A DNA stretch of 64,000 bases. Origin: Limnohabitans sp. MMS-10A-178 (lineage in GTDB: Bacteria; Pseudomonadota; Gammaproteobacteria; Burkholderiales; Burkholderiaceae_C). Position 1 is the first letter of the stretch; each line of letters starts with the position of its first letter. The translations under genes and the position numbers were made by a program. The DNA lies in NCBI RefSeq assembly GCF_003063375.1, contig NZ_NERY01000001.1, forward strand, positions 248,001 to 312,000, read 5' to 3'. The notes beneath the pieces are model-generated. The model saw nothing but the letters and a program-made list of their open reading frames with translations. It was not told the DNA's origin and did no database searches. Shown piece by piece: positions 49,091 through 58,324 of the stretch.

Positions 49091-49534
49091 ATGAATCGCT
49101 TAGACGTGACAGAAAAAATCATCAGCACCAAGGTGTCCAAGGGCATCAAGTGGTCTGATGTGGCCGACAAAGTGGGACTGTCTAAAGAATGGGTCACGGC
49201 CGCTTGCCTGGGCCAAATGACCTTGGATACCCCACAAGCCAAGATCATTGGCAAGATTTTTGGCCTGACAGCCGAAGAACAAAAGTGGCTGCAAGTGGTG
49301 CCCTACAAAGGCTCTTTACCTACCGCTGTGCCCACAGATCCTCTTATCTACCGCTGGTATGAAATTGTGAGTGTCTACGGCACCACCATCAAAGAACTGA
49401 TTCACGAAGAGTTTGGCGACGGCATCATGAGCGCCATTGACTTCAGCATGGATATCGTGCGCCAGCCCGACCCCAAAGGGGACCGGGTGAACGTGGTCTT
49501 ATCGGGCAAATTCCTGCCTTATAAGCAGTATTGA
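49091..49534 (+). CDS. cynS: Cyanate hydratase (cyanase)
   Basis: 147 residues, slightly shorter than the E. coli enzyme (156). The N-terminal helical domain (1-75) includes WSDVADKVGLSKEWVTAACLG; the catalytic domain carries Arg88, Glu91 and Ser114, equivalent to the E. coli catalytic Arg96, Glu99 and Ser122, in LIYRWYEI and GIMSAIDF. It converts cyanate plus bicarbonate to carbamate and CO2, yielding ammonia. It is last in the cyanate importer operon, so uptake and degradation are co-regulated. Ribosome site GAGGA precedes the ATG. The cell thus can use cyanate as nitrogen source and detoxify it. Confidence 0.97.
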   Translation: MNRLDVTEKIISTKVSKGIKWSDVADKVGLSKEWVTAACLGQMTLDTPQAKIIGKIFGLTAEEQKWLQVVPYKGSLPTAVPTDPLIYRWYEIVSVYGTTIKELIHEEFGDGIMSAIDFSMDIVRQPDPKGDRVNVVLSGKFLPYKQY

Positions 49535-49573
49535 TGCGCCAAACGCCTTGGGCGTGGTTAAAATAGCCACTTC

Positions 49574-49689
49574 CCAAGGAGCGTTGCAGCCCGCCAGCCA
49601 CATTGGCCGCGGGTCAGGCTTGGGGCTTCAAGCGGGGCTTTGCCCTATCTCATTTGCAAACTACGCTCACCTGCGATCCAAGGGGTGAG
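49574..49689 (+). ncRNA. SAH (S-adenosylhomocysteine) riboswitch with expression platform
   Basis: Conserved blocks appear in order: CCAAGGAGCGTTGCA (49574-49588), CAGGCTTGG (49615-49623) pairing with CCAAG, and AAACTACGCTCACC (49658-49671), whose ACGCTC pairs with GAGCGT. An internal hairpin (CCCGC/GCGGG plus GCCA/TGGC) sits between. CTCACC (49666-49671) can otherwise pair with GGTGAG (49684-49689), which overlaps the ribosome site of metH part 2. This predicts translation ON when SAH is bound, as known for this class. A TAAAAT -10-like element lies at 49559-49564. Confidence 0.9.
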
Positions 49690-49691
49690 TT

Positions 49692-52433
49692 TTGTTTGAT
49701 ACTGTTTCTCCATTAAAGCTGTCGGGCCTTGAGCCGGTCTCGATTGGTACGAACTCTTTGTTTGTGAACATTGGTGAGCGCACCAACGTCACGGGCTCGA
49801 AGGCCTTCGCCCGCATGATCTTGAATGGCGAGTACGAGCAAGCTTTGGCCGTGGCCCGTCAGCAAGTCGAGAACGGCGCGCAAATCATTGACATCAACAT
49901 GGACGAAGCCATGTTGGACAGTCAAGCGGCCATGGTGCGATTTTTGAATCTCATTGCTTCTGAGCCCGACATTGCCCGCGTTCCCATCATGATCGACTCC
50001 TCCAAATGGAGCGTGATGGAAGCAGGTCTGCGTTGCATTCAAGGCAAAGGCATTGTCAACTCCATCAGCATGAAAGAGGGCGTAGACGTCTTCAAGCAAC
50101 AAGCACAGCTGATCAAGCGCTATGGCGCCGCGGCAGTGGTCATGGCCTTTGATGAAAAAGGCCAGGCCGATACCTACCAGCGCAAAATAGAAATTTGCGA
50201 ACGCGCGTATCGCGTGTTGGTCGATGAGGTCGACTTCCCACCCGAAGACATTATTTTTGATCCCAACATTTTTGCCATAGCCACCGGCATTGAGGAACAC
50301 GACAACTATGCGGTGGACTTCATTGAAGCCACACGTTGGATCAAACAAAACTTACCGGGCGCCAAAGTGTCGGGCGGTGTGTCCAATGTGTCGTTCAGCT
50401 TCCGCGGCAACGACCCTGTGCGCGAAGCCATTCACACCGTGTTTTTGTACCACGCCATTCAGGCGGGCATGGACATGGGCATTGTCAATGCCGGCATGGT
50501 GGGCGTGTACGACGAACTCGAGCCCGAACTGCGCGCGCGCGTAGAAGACGTGGTGTTGAATCGACGGCCTGATGCCGGTGAGCGTTTGGTGGAAGTGGCC
50601 GAGAACGCCAAAGGCGCAGCCAAAGACGACTCACAAAAGCTGGCTTGGCGCGGTACGCCTGATGCTCCTGTAGCGGTATCGGCGCGTTTGTCGCACGCCT
50701 TGGTGCACGGCATTACTGACTTCATCACCGAAGACACAGAAGAAGCCTATCAAGAAATTTTGGCCAAGAACGGCAGGCCGCTGCATGTGATTGAAGGCCC
50801 GCTCATGGATGGCATGAATGTGGTGGGTGATTTGTTTGGCCAAGGCAAGATGTTCTTGCCGCAAGTGGTCAAGTCGGCGCGCGTGATGAAGCAAGCGGTG
50901 GCGCACTTGGTGCCCTACATTGAAGAAGAAAAGCGCCAGCAAGAAGCCGCTGGCCAAGACGTGAAGTCCAAAGGCAAGATTGTGATTGCCACCGTGAAGG
51001 GCGACGTGCACGACATTGGCAAAAACATTGTGACGGTGGTACTTCAGTGCAACAATTTTGACGTGGTCAACATGGGTGTGATGGTGCCATGTCACGAAAT
51101 TTTGGCCAAGGCCAAAGAAGAAAATGCCGACATCATTGGCTTGTCTGGGCTGATTACGCCCAGCTTGGAAGAGATGCAGTACGTAGCCAGCGAGATGCAA
51201 AAAGATGCGCATTTCCGCTTGCGCAAAATGCCTTTGCTCATTGGTGGCGCCACCACCAGCCGCGTGCACACTGCCGTCAAAATTGCACCGCACTACGAAG
51301 GCCCGGTGGTGTATGTGCCCGATGCCTCGCGCAGTGTGAGCGTGGCCCAAGGCTTGTTGTCAGACCAAGCTGCCACCTACATTGACGAGCTGAATGCCGA
51401 CTACGCCAAAGTGCGTGAATTGCATGCCAATAAAAAACAAACGCCCATGTGGGCACTGGCCAAAGCGCGCAGCAACAAAACAAACATCGACTGGACAAAT
51501 TTCAAATCGCCCACGCCCAAGTTCATTGGTCGCCGTGTGTTCAAGAATTTTGATTTGGCCGAGTTGGCACGCTACATTGACTGGGGCCCCTTCTTTCAGA
51601 CGTGGGATTTGGCGGGACCTTACCCTGCCATTTTGAAAGACGAAGTAGTGGGCGTTGAAGCGCAAAAAGTTTTCAATGATGCACAGAAAATGTTGCAAAA
51701 AATCATTGAAGGACGCTGGATCACGGCGCACGGTGTGATGGGCTTGTACCCCGCCAACAGCGTGAACCACGACGACATTGCTTTGTATGCCGATGAGTCG
51801 CGCCAATCGCCTGTGCTCACTTGGCATGGCTTGCGCCAACAAACAGAAAAGCAGCCTGGAAAACCTAGCCGTTGCTTGGCAGATTTTGTAGCGCCACAAT
51901 TAGATGCAAAAGGTCAGCCCACCAAGTTGCAAGATTACGTAGGCGTGTTTGCAGTGACTGCTGGCATCGGTATTGAAAAACGCGAACAAGCTTTTGAAGC
52001 GGCGCACGATGACTACAGCGCCATCATGCTCAAAGCCTTGGCCGACAGATTTGCAGAAGCCTTTGCAGAGTGCCTTCACGAGCGTGTTCGCAAAGACTTG
52101 TGGGGCTATGCTGCGCAAGAAAATGCATCGCTCGAAGATTTGGTTGCCGAGAAATACCAAGGCATCCGGCCTGCGCCTGGCTACCCTGCATGTCCAGACC
52201 ACTCAGTCAAAAAGCAAATGTTTGAACTCTTGCAATGCGACGAGATTGGCATGGGGCTGACAGAGAGTTTGGCCATGACGCCGGCTGCGAGCGTGTCAGG
52301 TTTTTACCTGGGCCACCCCGATAGCCAATACTTCAACGTGGGCAAGGTGAGCGAAGACCAAGTGCATGATTTGGCAAAACGCCAGAACTTGAAAGTGTCA
52401 GACATTCAGCGATTGTTGGCGCCCAATTTGTGA
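49692..52433 (+). CDS. metH2: Methionine synthase part 2: pterin, cobalamin and activation domains
   Basis: 913 residues, start codon TTG 49692 six bases after AGGGG. Order: folate-binding barrel ([15 protein letters not shown] at about 26-40, [14 protein letters not shown]), helical cap and B12 domain with the cobalt-ligand motif [10 protein letters not shown] (about 438-447; D-x-H-x-x-G), [12 protein letters not shown], and the SAM-dependent reactivation domain (about 600-913; [12 protein letters not shown] and [15 protein letters not shown]). It completes MetH with the product of 44678-45724. The gene is under an SAH riboswitch, unlike part 1. Its last 28 bases overlap the 3' end of the convergent MFS gene. 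Confidence 0.96.
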   Translation: MFDTVSPLKLSGLEPVSIGTNSLFVNIGERTNVTGSKAFARMILNGEYEQALAVARQQVENGAQIIDINMDEAMLDSQAAMVRFLNLIASEPDIARVPIMIDSSKWSVMEAGLRCIQGKGIVNSISMKEGVDVFKQQAQLIKRYGAAAVVMAFDEKGQADTYQRKIEICERAYRVLVDEVDFPPEDIIFDPNIFAIATGIEEHDNYAVDFIEATRWIKQNLPGAKVSGGVSNVSFSFRGNDPVREAIHTVFLYHAIQAGMDMGIVNAGMVGVYDELEPELRARVEDVVLNRRPDAGERLVEVAENAKGAAKDDSQKLAWRGTPDAPVAVSARLSHALVHGITDFITEDTEEAYQEILAKNGRPLHVIEGPLMDGMNVVGDLFGQGKMFLPQVVKSARVMKQAVAHLVPYIEEEKRQQEAAGQDVKSKGKIVIATVKGDVHDIGKNIVTVVLQCNNFDVVNMGVMVPCHEILAKAKEENADIIGLSGLITPSLEEMQYVASEMQKDAHFRLRKMPLLIGGATTSRVHTAVKIAPHYEGPVVYVPDASRSVSVAQGLLSDQAATYIDELNADYAKVRELHANKKQTPMWALAKARSNKTNIDWTNFKSPTPKFIGRRVFKNFDLAELARYIDWGPFFQTWDLAGPYPAILKDEVVGVEAQKVFNDAQKMLQKIIEGRWITAHGVMGLYPANSVNHDDIALYADESRQSPVLTWHGLRQQTEKQPGKPSRCLADFVAPQLDAKGQPTKLQDYVGVFAVTAGIGIEKREQAFEAAHDDYSAIMLKALADRFAEAFAECLHERVRKDLWGYAAQENASLEDLVAEKYQGIRPAPGYPACPDHSVKKQMFELLQCDEIGMGLTESLAMTPAASVSGFYLGHPDSQYFNVGKVSEDQVHDLAKRQNLKVSDIQRLLAPNL

Positions 52434-53707
52434 GCGCTTTGATGAGCGCTAATTTGCGCCAGCCACAAGCACGCAACACCCAAAACGCCAGCAAGCAAAA
52501 GCCAGCGCAAGCCATGTGTGTAGCCCACCTCGGGCGTCCACAACAAACCTAAAGCCAAGGGCGCTGCTGCGCGGCCTAAAGCCAAAGGCAGGCCCAACAT
52601 GCCATTGAGTTGGCCCACATGGTCGCGGCTGACATATTGCGCCATGGCGGTGCCCTTGACAATGGTGTTTAGGCCATTGCCCAAACCGTAGAAGGTGACA
52701 AACATCAAAGCAGCCCAAGGCTCCAAACCACCTGCCACTAAAAACAACAAGCCCAAAGGCACCAAACAAGGAATCCATTTATTGGCGGTATGAACATCTA
52801 AATGTTTTTCAAAGACAAACAACAATAATCGCCCCAACACTTGAATGACACCAATTGAGGCTGGAATGGCGATGACCCATGCGGGTGACAAATGTGCCTC
52901 TTCCAACAAACTCACCATGTGTGCTGGAAGTGCAGAGCTGACGCTGAAAGTTAAAAACATGAAGCAGGCAAGCAGCCAAAAAGGTGCGCGTTTTAAGTGA
53001 ACACCGATGGCATCTGCTGGAATTTGTGGGGGCTGTAACTCAGGATTGCACGGCCCCTGAATTTCGAGTTTTTGATTCTCTTCAGCACTTTTCTTGCCAT
53101 GGGCATGGCGCAAGAACCAAAAGTGCAAAGGCCAACAAATAAACCAATGCAACATGGCCAATACCCACAAGGCATGGCGCCAACCCAAAGATTGAATCAA
53201 CCACGAAGACAGCGGAATGAACACCGTACTGGCCAGCCCCCCCAAGAATGTCATGATGATGATGCCCCGCCTAAAATCGTTGGGAAATCTGCGGGTGACG
53301 ATGGCGAAAACAGGTGAATACAGAGTGGCCGACATGCCGATACCCAAGGCCAGCCATACGCCATAAAACCCCAGCAAGGAGTCGATGAAGCTGTGGGCCA
53401 GCAAACAAGCACCCACCCACACAGAACCCCAAGTCATGACCTTGCGCTCATGACCTTGATCAATCCAACGCCCAATGGGGTAAGCCATCAAACCATCGGC
53501 CAAGAGGGCCAAGCTAAAACCCAATGACACTTCGGCACGGGTCAGTCCTAATTCGCGCTCGACCGGCCCCATCAACAAAGAGAAAGTGTAGAAAACGCTG
53601 CCCCATGTGATGAGTTGGGCCCATGACAGCCAAACGGAAAAAGAACCCAAAGAGGGTGCTTCAAAATTTGGTTTTGATATTTCCCAAAAATGCCTGAATA
53701 TGCGCAT
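52406..53707 (-). CDS. MFS transporter
   Basis: 433 residues from ATG 53707, seven bases after the yifB stop; the 32-residue upstream extension overlaps yifB and is dropped. About 12 helices. The first half holds [21 protein letters not shown] and [15 protein letters not shown] (the loop 2-3 motif); the second half [20 protein letters not shown]. The pattern resembles the OFA/monocarboxylate-like MFS branch. The 3' end overlaps metH part 2 by 28 bases, tail to tail. Substrate unknown. Confidence 0.85.
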   Translation of the reverse strand: MRIFRHFWEISKPNFEAPSLGSFSVWLSWAQLITWGSVFYTFSLLMGPVERELGLTRAEVSLGFSLALLADGLMAYPIGRWIDQGHERKVMTWGSVWVGACLLAHSFIDSLLGFYGVWLALGIGMSATLYSPVFAIVTRRFPNDFRRGIIIMTFLGGLASTVFIPLSSWLIQSLGWRHALWVLAMLHWFICWPLHFWFLRHAHGKKSAEENQKLEIQGPCNPELQPPQIPADAIGVHLKRAPFWLLACFMFLTFSVSSALPAHMVSLLEEAHLSPAWVIAIPASIGVIQVLGRLLLFVFEKHLDVHTANKWIPCLVPLGLLFLVAGGLEPWAALMFVTFYGLGNGLNTIVKGTAMAQYVSRDHVGQLNGMLGLPLALGRAAAPLALGLLWTPEVGYTHGLRWLLLAGVLGVACLWLAQISAHQSAHKLGANNR

Positions 53708-53714
53708 GTCTGCA

Positions 53715-55283
53715 TTATCGGTCTGCTTCAATGGGTCTGCGGTACTGCACCGCTTCTGCCAAATCCGATATTTCAATTTCGGCTTTGCTCGACAGATCGG
53801 CAATGGTTCTGGCGACTTTCAAGACACGATGCGTGCCTCTACCGCTCCATCCAAAATGTGCAGCAACTTGTTGAAGGTATGTCGAAGCCTCTGACGACAA
53901 TGCGCAATGCATATCTAGCAGAGCACCGCTGAGCAACTGGTTAGCGCATCCTTGCCTCTGTTGGGCAAAGCGGCTTGCTTGCAGGCATCTGCCCCTGATG
54001 ATGGCAGTGCTTTCTGCGGCAGGCGCATGGATCAAAAGATTGGCATCTTGGCTAGGAACTTCAATGTGCAAGTCAATTCGGTCTAACAAAGGGCCGCTGA
54101 TTTTTCGCATGTACCTTTGAACTTGATCGGGCGTGCATCGGCACAAAGGCCCATTGTGTTGACCCGAACGGACCTGACCCGCATAACCACATGGGCAAGG
54201 GTTCATGGCCGCAATCAACTGGAACCTGGCAGGGAACTCGGCCCGCATGGCGGCCCGCGAAATGGTCACGCTGCCCGATTCAAGTGGCTCGCGCAGTGCT
54301 TCTAGGGCAGACCTTGGAAACTCTGGCAGCTCATCTAAAAATAAGACGCCATGATGAGCCAGAGAAATTTCCCCAGGCCGCGGTGGCGAGCCACCGCCAA
54401 CCAAAGCCACCGCACTGGCTGAATGGTGTGGATGGCGCGTAGGCCGCTTTGCCCAATGTGCAAGATCAAACCTTCCTGCGAGGCTGGCAATGGCAGCCGC
54501 TTCTAATGCTTCGCTCACATCGAGAGGCGAAAGCAAACCCGAAAAACGATGGGCCAGCATAGACTTGCCCGACCCTGGCGGGCCCATCATCAACAAGCTG
54601 TGACCCCCGGCCGCAGCGATTTCAAGTGCACGTTTGGCCCCTGCCTGTCCTTTCACATCGGCCAAATCGAGTACCTGCGCCATGGTTTGTGTGGGCAGTG
54701 CGCTGGGCTCTAACTTTGCCCAGCCCTGGTCGTCTTGAATGTCAGCAACTTCATGCTTTGAGTCCGCTAGGGCAAACCGTTTGGCCACAGCCTTTAAGCT
54801 TTTAGCTCGATAAACAATGACATCCGGCACCAGCGATGCTTCTTCTGCGCTACCTGGCGGCAGCACCAGGCCTCGGCCTTTGGGTTGTTGGTGCATGGCC
54901 AAGCCCATGATCAACCCACCTTTGACGGGTCGCAAAGCGCCAGACAAAGACAGCTCGCCGGCAAATTCAAAGTGCTTGAACTCATGGTCATCGATTTGTC
55001 CGCTGGCGGCCAAGATGCCCAATGCAATGGGCAGGTCAAAGCGCCCAGAGTCTTTGGGTAGATCGGCGGGTGCCAGGTTCACGGTGATGCGCTGGTTGTT
55101 TGGGAAATCAAAACCAGAGTTTTGCAGCGCAGAGCGAACGCGTTCACGAGCTTCTTTTACTTCAACATCTGCCAGGCCCACCAAAGTAAAGCTGGGCAAA
55201 CCATTGGCAAGGTGCACCTCAACAGTGACTGGCGGTGATTGAAGACCCAGCAAAGCTCGACTTTGCACCAAAGACAGACGCAT
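53715..55283 (-). CDS. YifB/ComM-family Mg-chelatase-like AAA+ ATPase
   Basis: 522 residues from ATG 55283 with ribosome site AAGGAG. The N-terminal Lon-like domain (VEVHLANGLPSFTLVGLAD, NLAPADLPKDSGRFDLPIALG) precedes an AAA+ module with MMGPPGSGKSMLA (Walker A), FLDELPEF (Walker B) and MNPCPCGY, ending in the Mg_chelatase C-terminal domain (GRGTHRVLKVARTIADL). ComM-type members are helicases promoting branch migration during natural transformation. Whether this organism is competent cannot be judged here. Confidence 0.93.
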   Translation of the reverse strand: MRLSLVQSRALLGLQSPPVTVEVHLANGLPSFTLVGLADVEVKEARERVRSALQNSGFDFPNNQRITVNLAPADLPKDSGRFDLPIALGILAASGQIDDHEFKHFEFAGELSLSGALRPVKGGLIMGLAMHQQPKGRGLVLPPGSAEEASLVPDVIVYRAKSLKAVAKRFALADSKHEVADIQDDQGWAKLEPSALPTQTMAQVLDLADVKGQAGAKRALEIAAAGGHSLLMMGPPGSGKSMLAHRFSGLLSPLDVSEALEAAAIASLAGRFDLAHWAKRPTRHPHHSASAVALVGGGSPPRPGEISLAHHGVLFLDELPEFPRSALEALREPLESGSVTISRAAMRAEFPARFQLIAAMNPCPCGYAGQVRSGQHNGPLCRCTPDQVQRYMRKISGPLLDRIDLHIEVPSQDANLLIHAPAAESTAIIRGRCLQASRFAQQRQGCANQLLSGALLDMHCALSSEASTYLQQVAAHFGWSGRGTHRVLKVARTIADLSSKAEIEISDLAEAVQYRRPIEADR

Positions 55284-55293
55284 ACCAGCTCCT

Positions 55294-55310
55294 TGCACCA
55301 AGTTAGTGCA
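55294..55310. promoter_or_regulatory. NtrC-binding-site-like dyad, distal
   Basis: TGCACC-N5-AGTGCA, one base from the NtrC consensus TGCACC-N5-GGTGCA; an overlapping weaker copy (TGCACC-N5-GGTGGC) runs 55307-55323. About 125-140 bases upstream of the -24 element, the classical enhancer position. Confidence 0.65.
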
Positions 55311-55411
55311 CCAAAGGGGTGGCTTTTGACAAGCCATACCTAGGGTGGTGCAAAAGTCATTGGAACACCGAACTGATGAAAACGGCGCATTTAAGGGGGA
55401 TAACATTGGCT

Positions 55412-55428
55412 TGCACTGGTGCAGTGCA
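55412..55428. promoter_or_regulatory. NtrC-binding-site-like dyad, proximal
   Basis: TGCACT-N5-AGTGCA is a perfect inverted repeat with NtrC spacing, only five bases upstream of the -24 element. Such promoter-proximal sites may modulate activation. Confidence 0.55.
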
Positions 55429-55432
55429 GCAT

Positions 55433-55448
55433 TGGCATGCTAAATGCT
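55433..55448 (+). promoter_or_regulatory. Sigma-54-type (-24/-12) promoter of the porin-glnK-amtB operon
   Basis: TGGCATG-N4-ATGCT, with GG (55434-55435) and GC (55446-55447) exactly 12 bases apart. Predicted start near 55459; ATG at 55488. Together with the two NtrC-like dyads this is a textbook nitrogen-starvation promoter. Confidence 0.75.
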
Positions 55449-55487
55449 AAGTTTCCAATGTCTATTCATAACTTTCAGGATCTACCA

Positions 55488-56228
55488 ATGAAAAAAATCG
55501 TTTCCCCCCTCTTGCTGGCCATGTCTTTGGCAAGCGCTGGCAGCGCAATGGCCCAAACGGCGCCTGCAGCACCAGAATCAAGCTTGTCTTTCAATGTGGG
55601 CGCGGTCAGTGATTACCGTTATCGTGGTATTTCGCAAAGCCGCCTCGACCCTGCAGTTCAGGGCGGTGCCGACTATGCTGACAAGAGCGGTTTTTATTTG
55701 GGTGTTTGGGGTTCCAGCATCAAATGGATCAAAGACGCTGGTGGTGACTCCAACATGGAAGTTGACATTTATGGCGGCTACAAATTCACAGTTGGCGACA
55801 TTGGCTATGACTTGGGTTTCTTGCGCTATGAGTACTCAGGCAACAAGCTGACACCAAGTGCCAACACCAACGAGTTGTATGGCGCCGTCACCATGGGCCC
55901 CCTGACTGCAAAGTATTCACAAAGCACGGGCAACCTGTTTGGTTTTGCAAACAGCAAGGGAAGCACCTACTTGGACTTAACCGCCACATTTGATTTGGGC
56001 GGCGGCTACACATTGGCGCCTCACTTGGGTCGTCAAACCGTCAAGGGTACTGACAACGGCAAGTATTCCTACACAGACTATGCACTGACATTGGGCAAAG
56101 ATTTGGGCAATGGCCTGACAGCCTCTGCTGCCGTGATTGGCACTGATGCTGAAAAAGGCTCTTATGTATATGGCACCAAGCAACTCGGCAAAGCCGGTGT
56201 GGTTGTTGGTCTCAAATACGCGTTTTAA
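55488..56228 (+). CDS. TorF-family putative porin
   Basis: 246 residues from ATG 55488. Signal peptide (MKKIVSPLLLAMSLASAGSA, cleavage AMA-QT about residue 22), then a beta-rich outer-membrane domain: LSFNVGAVSDYRYRGISQSR (about 34-53) is the hallmark of the TorF/TIGR02001 (Gcw_chp) family, and the chain ends with an aromatic residue (LKYAF), as outer-membrane barrels do. First gene of the operon with glnK (25 bases downstream) and amtB, and expressed from the sigma-54-type promoter. It probably admits ammonium or small nitrogen compounds across the outer membrane; that is inference from its operon. Confidence 0.87.
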   Translation: MKKIVSPLLLAMSLASAGSAMAQTAPAAPESSLSFNVGAVSDYRYRGISQSRLDPAVQGGADYADKSGFYLGVWGSSIKWIKDAGGDSNMEVDIYGGYKFTVGDIGYDLGFLRYEYSGNKLTPSANTNELYGAVTMGPLTAKYSQSTGNLFGFANSKGSTYLDLTATFDLGGGYTLAPHLGRQTVKGTDNGKYSYTDYALTLGKDLGNGLTASAAVIGTDAEKGSYVYGTKQLGKAGVVVGLKYAF

Positions 56229-56238
56229 ATTAGCTTAA

Positions 56239-56592
<354 letters not shown>

Positions 56593-56615
56593 TGTCCCTG
56601 AAAGAGAGAACAAAA

Positions 56616-58154
56616 ATGAAAAAACTATTTGCCTCCCTCGCGTTGGGATTGTCCTTGTGCTTCGGTGGTGCTGCGTTTGCTCAAACTGCACCTGCCCCTG
56701 AAGCCAAAGTGGAAGCGAAAGCTGAGGCGAAAGCCGATGCTGCCGCTACAGCTACAGCTACAGCGCCTGCACCAGCACCAGCTTCTGCGCCCGCAGCCGC
56801 TGAAGCTGCTCCCGTCTTGGTCCCCAACAAAGGCGACACGGCTTGGATGATGGTCTCCACCATCCTCGTCATCATGATGGTGGTGCCAGGTTTGGCCCTG
56901 TTCTATGGCGGCTTGGTACGCAGCAAAAATATGCTGTCGGTACTCATGCAAGTCATGGTCACCTTCTCTTTAATCACCGTCTTGTGGTTCACTTATGGCT
57001 ACAGTTTGGCGTTCACAGAAGGCAACGCCTTCATTGGTGGCCTTGACCGTTTGTTCATGAAAGGCATCTGGGACAACGCAGCAGGTACTTTTGCCAATGC
57101 CGCTACATTCAGCAAAGGTGTGGTCATTCCAGAAATCACTTTCGCTGGATTCCAAGCCACTTTCGCTGGCATCACGTGCGCATTGATTGTGGGTGCCTTT
57201 GCAGAGCGCATTAAGTTCTCTGCAGTCTTGCTCTTCATGACTTTGTGGTTCACTTTCAGCTACTTGCCTATTGCCCACATGGTGTGGTTCTGGATGGGTC
57301 CTGACGCTTACGCCACCAAAGAAGTGGTTGACGAGATGACGGGCAAAGCTGGTTTGATCTGGCAGTGGGGTGCGCTTGATTTTGCTGGCGGTACCGTTGT
57401 GCACATCAACGCAGCTGTGGCTGGTTTGGTTGGCGCCTTCATGATCGGCAAACGTGTTGGATATGGCCGCGAAGCCATGACACCTCACTCTTTGACATTG
57501 ACCATGGTCGGTGCCTCTTTGCTGTGGGTGGGCTGGTTTGGTTTCAATGCTGGCTCTGCTTTGGAAGCCAATGGTTTTGCCGCTCTTGCTTTCGCCAATA
57601 CCTTGTTGGCAACGGCCGCTGCTGTGTTGGCCTGGTGTGTGGGTGAAGCCCTCATGCGCGGCAAAGCTTCGATGTTGGGTGCGGCTTCGGGTGCAGTGGC
57701 TGGTTTGGTGGCCATCACGCCAGCTGCTGGCAACGTCGGTATTGGCGGCGCCTTGGTTATTGGCATCGTGGCAGGCTTTGCATGCTTGTGGGGCGTCAAT
57801 GGCCTGAAGAAAATGTTGGGCGCTGATGACTCCTTGGATGTCTTCGGTGTGCACGGTGTGGGCGGTATTGTGGGCGCCTTGCTAACGGGTGTATTCAATT
57901 CCCCCGCCTTGGGTGGCCCTGGCTTTGTTGCCGACTGGGTAACCGTCACCATGGTCACTGCTGATGATTACTCCATTGCTGCACAAGTTTGGACACAAGC
58001 CAAAGCCGTGTTGCTCACCATTGTGTGGTCTGGCGTGGTTTCTCTGATTGCGTTCAAACTCGTTGACATGACAGTGGGTCTGCGCGTCTCTGAAGAAGCC
58101 GAGCGCGAAGGCTTGGACATCAGCTCACACGGCGAAACTGCTTATCACAGCTAA
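56616..58154 (+). CDS. amtB: Ammonium transporter AmtB
   Basis: 512 residues from ATG 56616 (an ATG overlapping the glnK stop at 56592 would add eight residues). Signal peptide to about residue 22 (FGGAAFA-Q), then an Ala/Pro/Lys-rich low-complexity linker (about 23-68) before DTAWMMVSTILVIMMVVPGL, the first channel helix. PGLALFYGGLVRSKNM, HMVWFWMGPDA, DFAGGTVVHINAAVAGLVGA and HGVGGIVGALLTGVF are Amt signatures, including both pore histidines. It conducts ammonium and is gated by GlnK. Codons in the linker form a GCTACA repeat. Confidence 0.95.
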   Translation: MKKLFASLALGLSLCFGGAAFAQTAPAPEAKVEAKAEAKADAAATATATAPAPAPASAPAAAEAAPVLVPNKGDTAWMMVSTILVIMMVVPGLALFYGGLVRSKNMLSVLMQVMVTFSLITVLWFTYGYSLAFTEGNAFIGGLDRLFMKGIWDNAAGTFANAATFSKGVVIPEITFAGFQATFAGITCALIVGAFAERIKFSAVLLFMTLWFTFSYLPIAHMVWFWMGPDAYATKEVVDEMTGKAGLIWQWGALDFAGGTVVHINAAVAGLVGAFMIGKRVGYGREAMTPHSLTLTMVGASLLWVGWFGFNAGSALEANGFAALAFANTLLATAAAVLAWCVGEALMRGKASMLGAASGAVAGLVAITPAAGNVGIGGALVIGIVAGFACLWGVNGLKKMLGADDSLDVFGVHGVGGIVGALLTGVFNSPALGGPGFVADWVTVTMVTADDYSIAAQVWTQAKAVLLTIVWSGVVSLIAFKLVDMTVGLRVSEEAEREGLDISSHGETAYHS

Positions 58155-58190
58155 GCCATCCTAATTTCCGAGAAGTTAGTCTCCAAGTTC

Positions 58191-58216
58191 AAAGCCCGCT
58201 TCGGCGGGCTTTTTTT
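58191..58216 (+). terminator. Terminator of the porin-glnK-amtB operon
   Basis: AAAGCCCGC and GCGGGCTTT form a 9-bp stem with a TTCG loop, followed by four more T's. It starts 37 bases after the amtB stop. Confidence 0.93.
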
Positions 58217-58324
58217 CGTCTGCCAACAGGTTTAAACCATTTGCATGGCGTTCTTAATTCACAATCTAGAGCTCAAAGTTCAAAGTTCGAATTTCAAACT
58301 ACGACCGCCTGCACGACGAGAAAC

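Noticed and set aside
50631-51350. 239-residue His-rich frame antisense to metH part 2
   Set aside because: His/Gln-rich antisense of a GC-rich coding region; no start signal and no recognisable domain.
56744-56775. Hexamer repeats considered as a CRISPR-like or mobile repeat
   Set aside because: Too short, contiguous without spacers, and inside the AmtB coding sequence where they encode an Ala/Thr/Pro linker.
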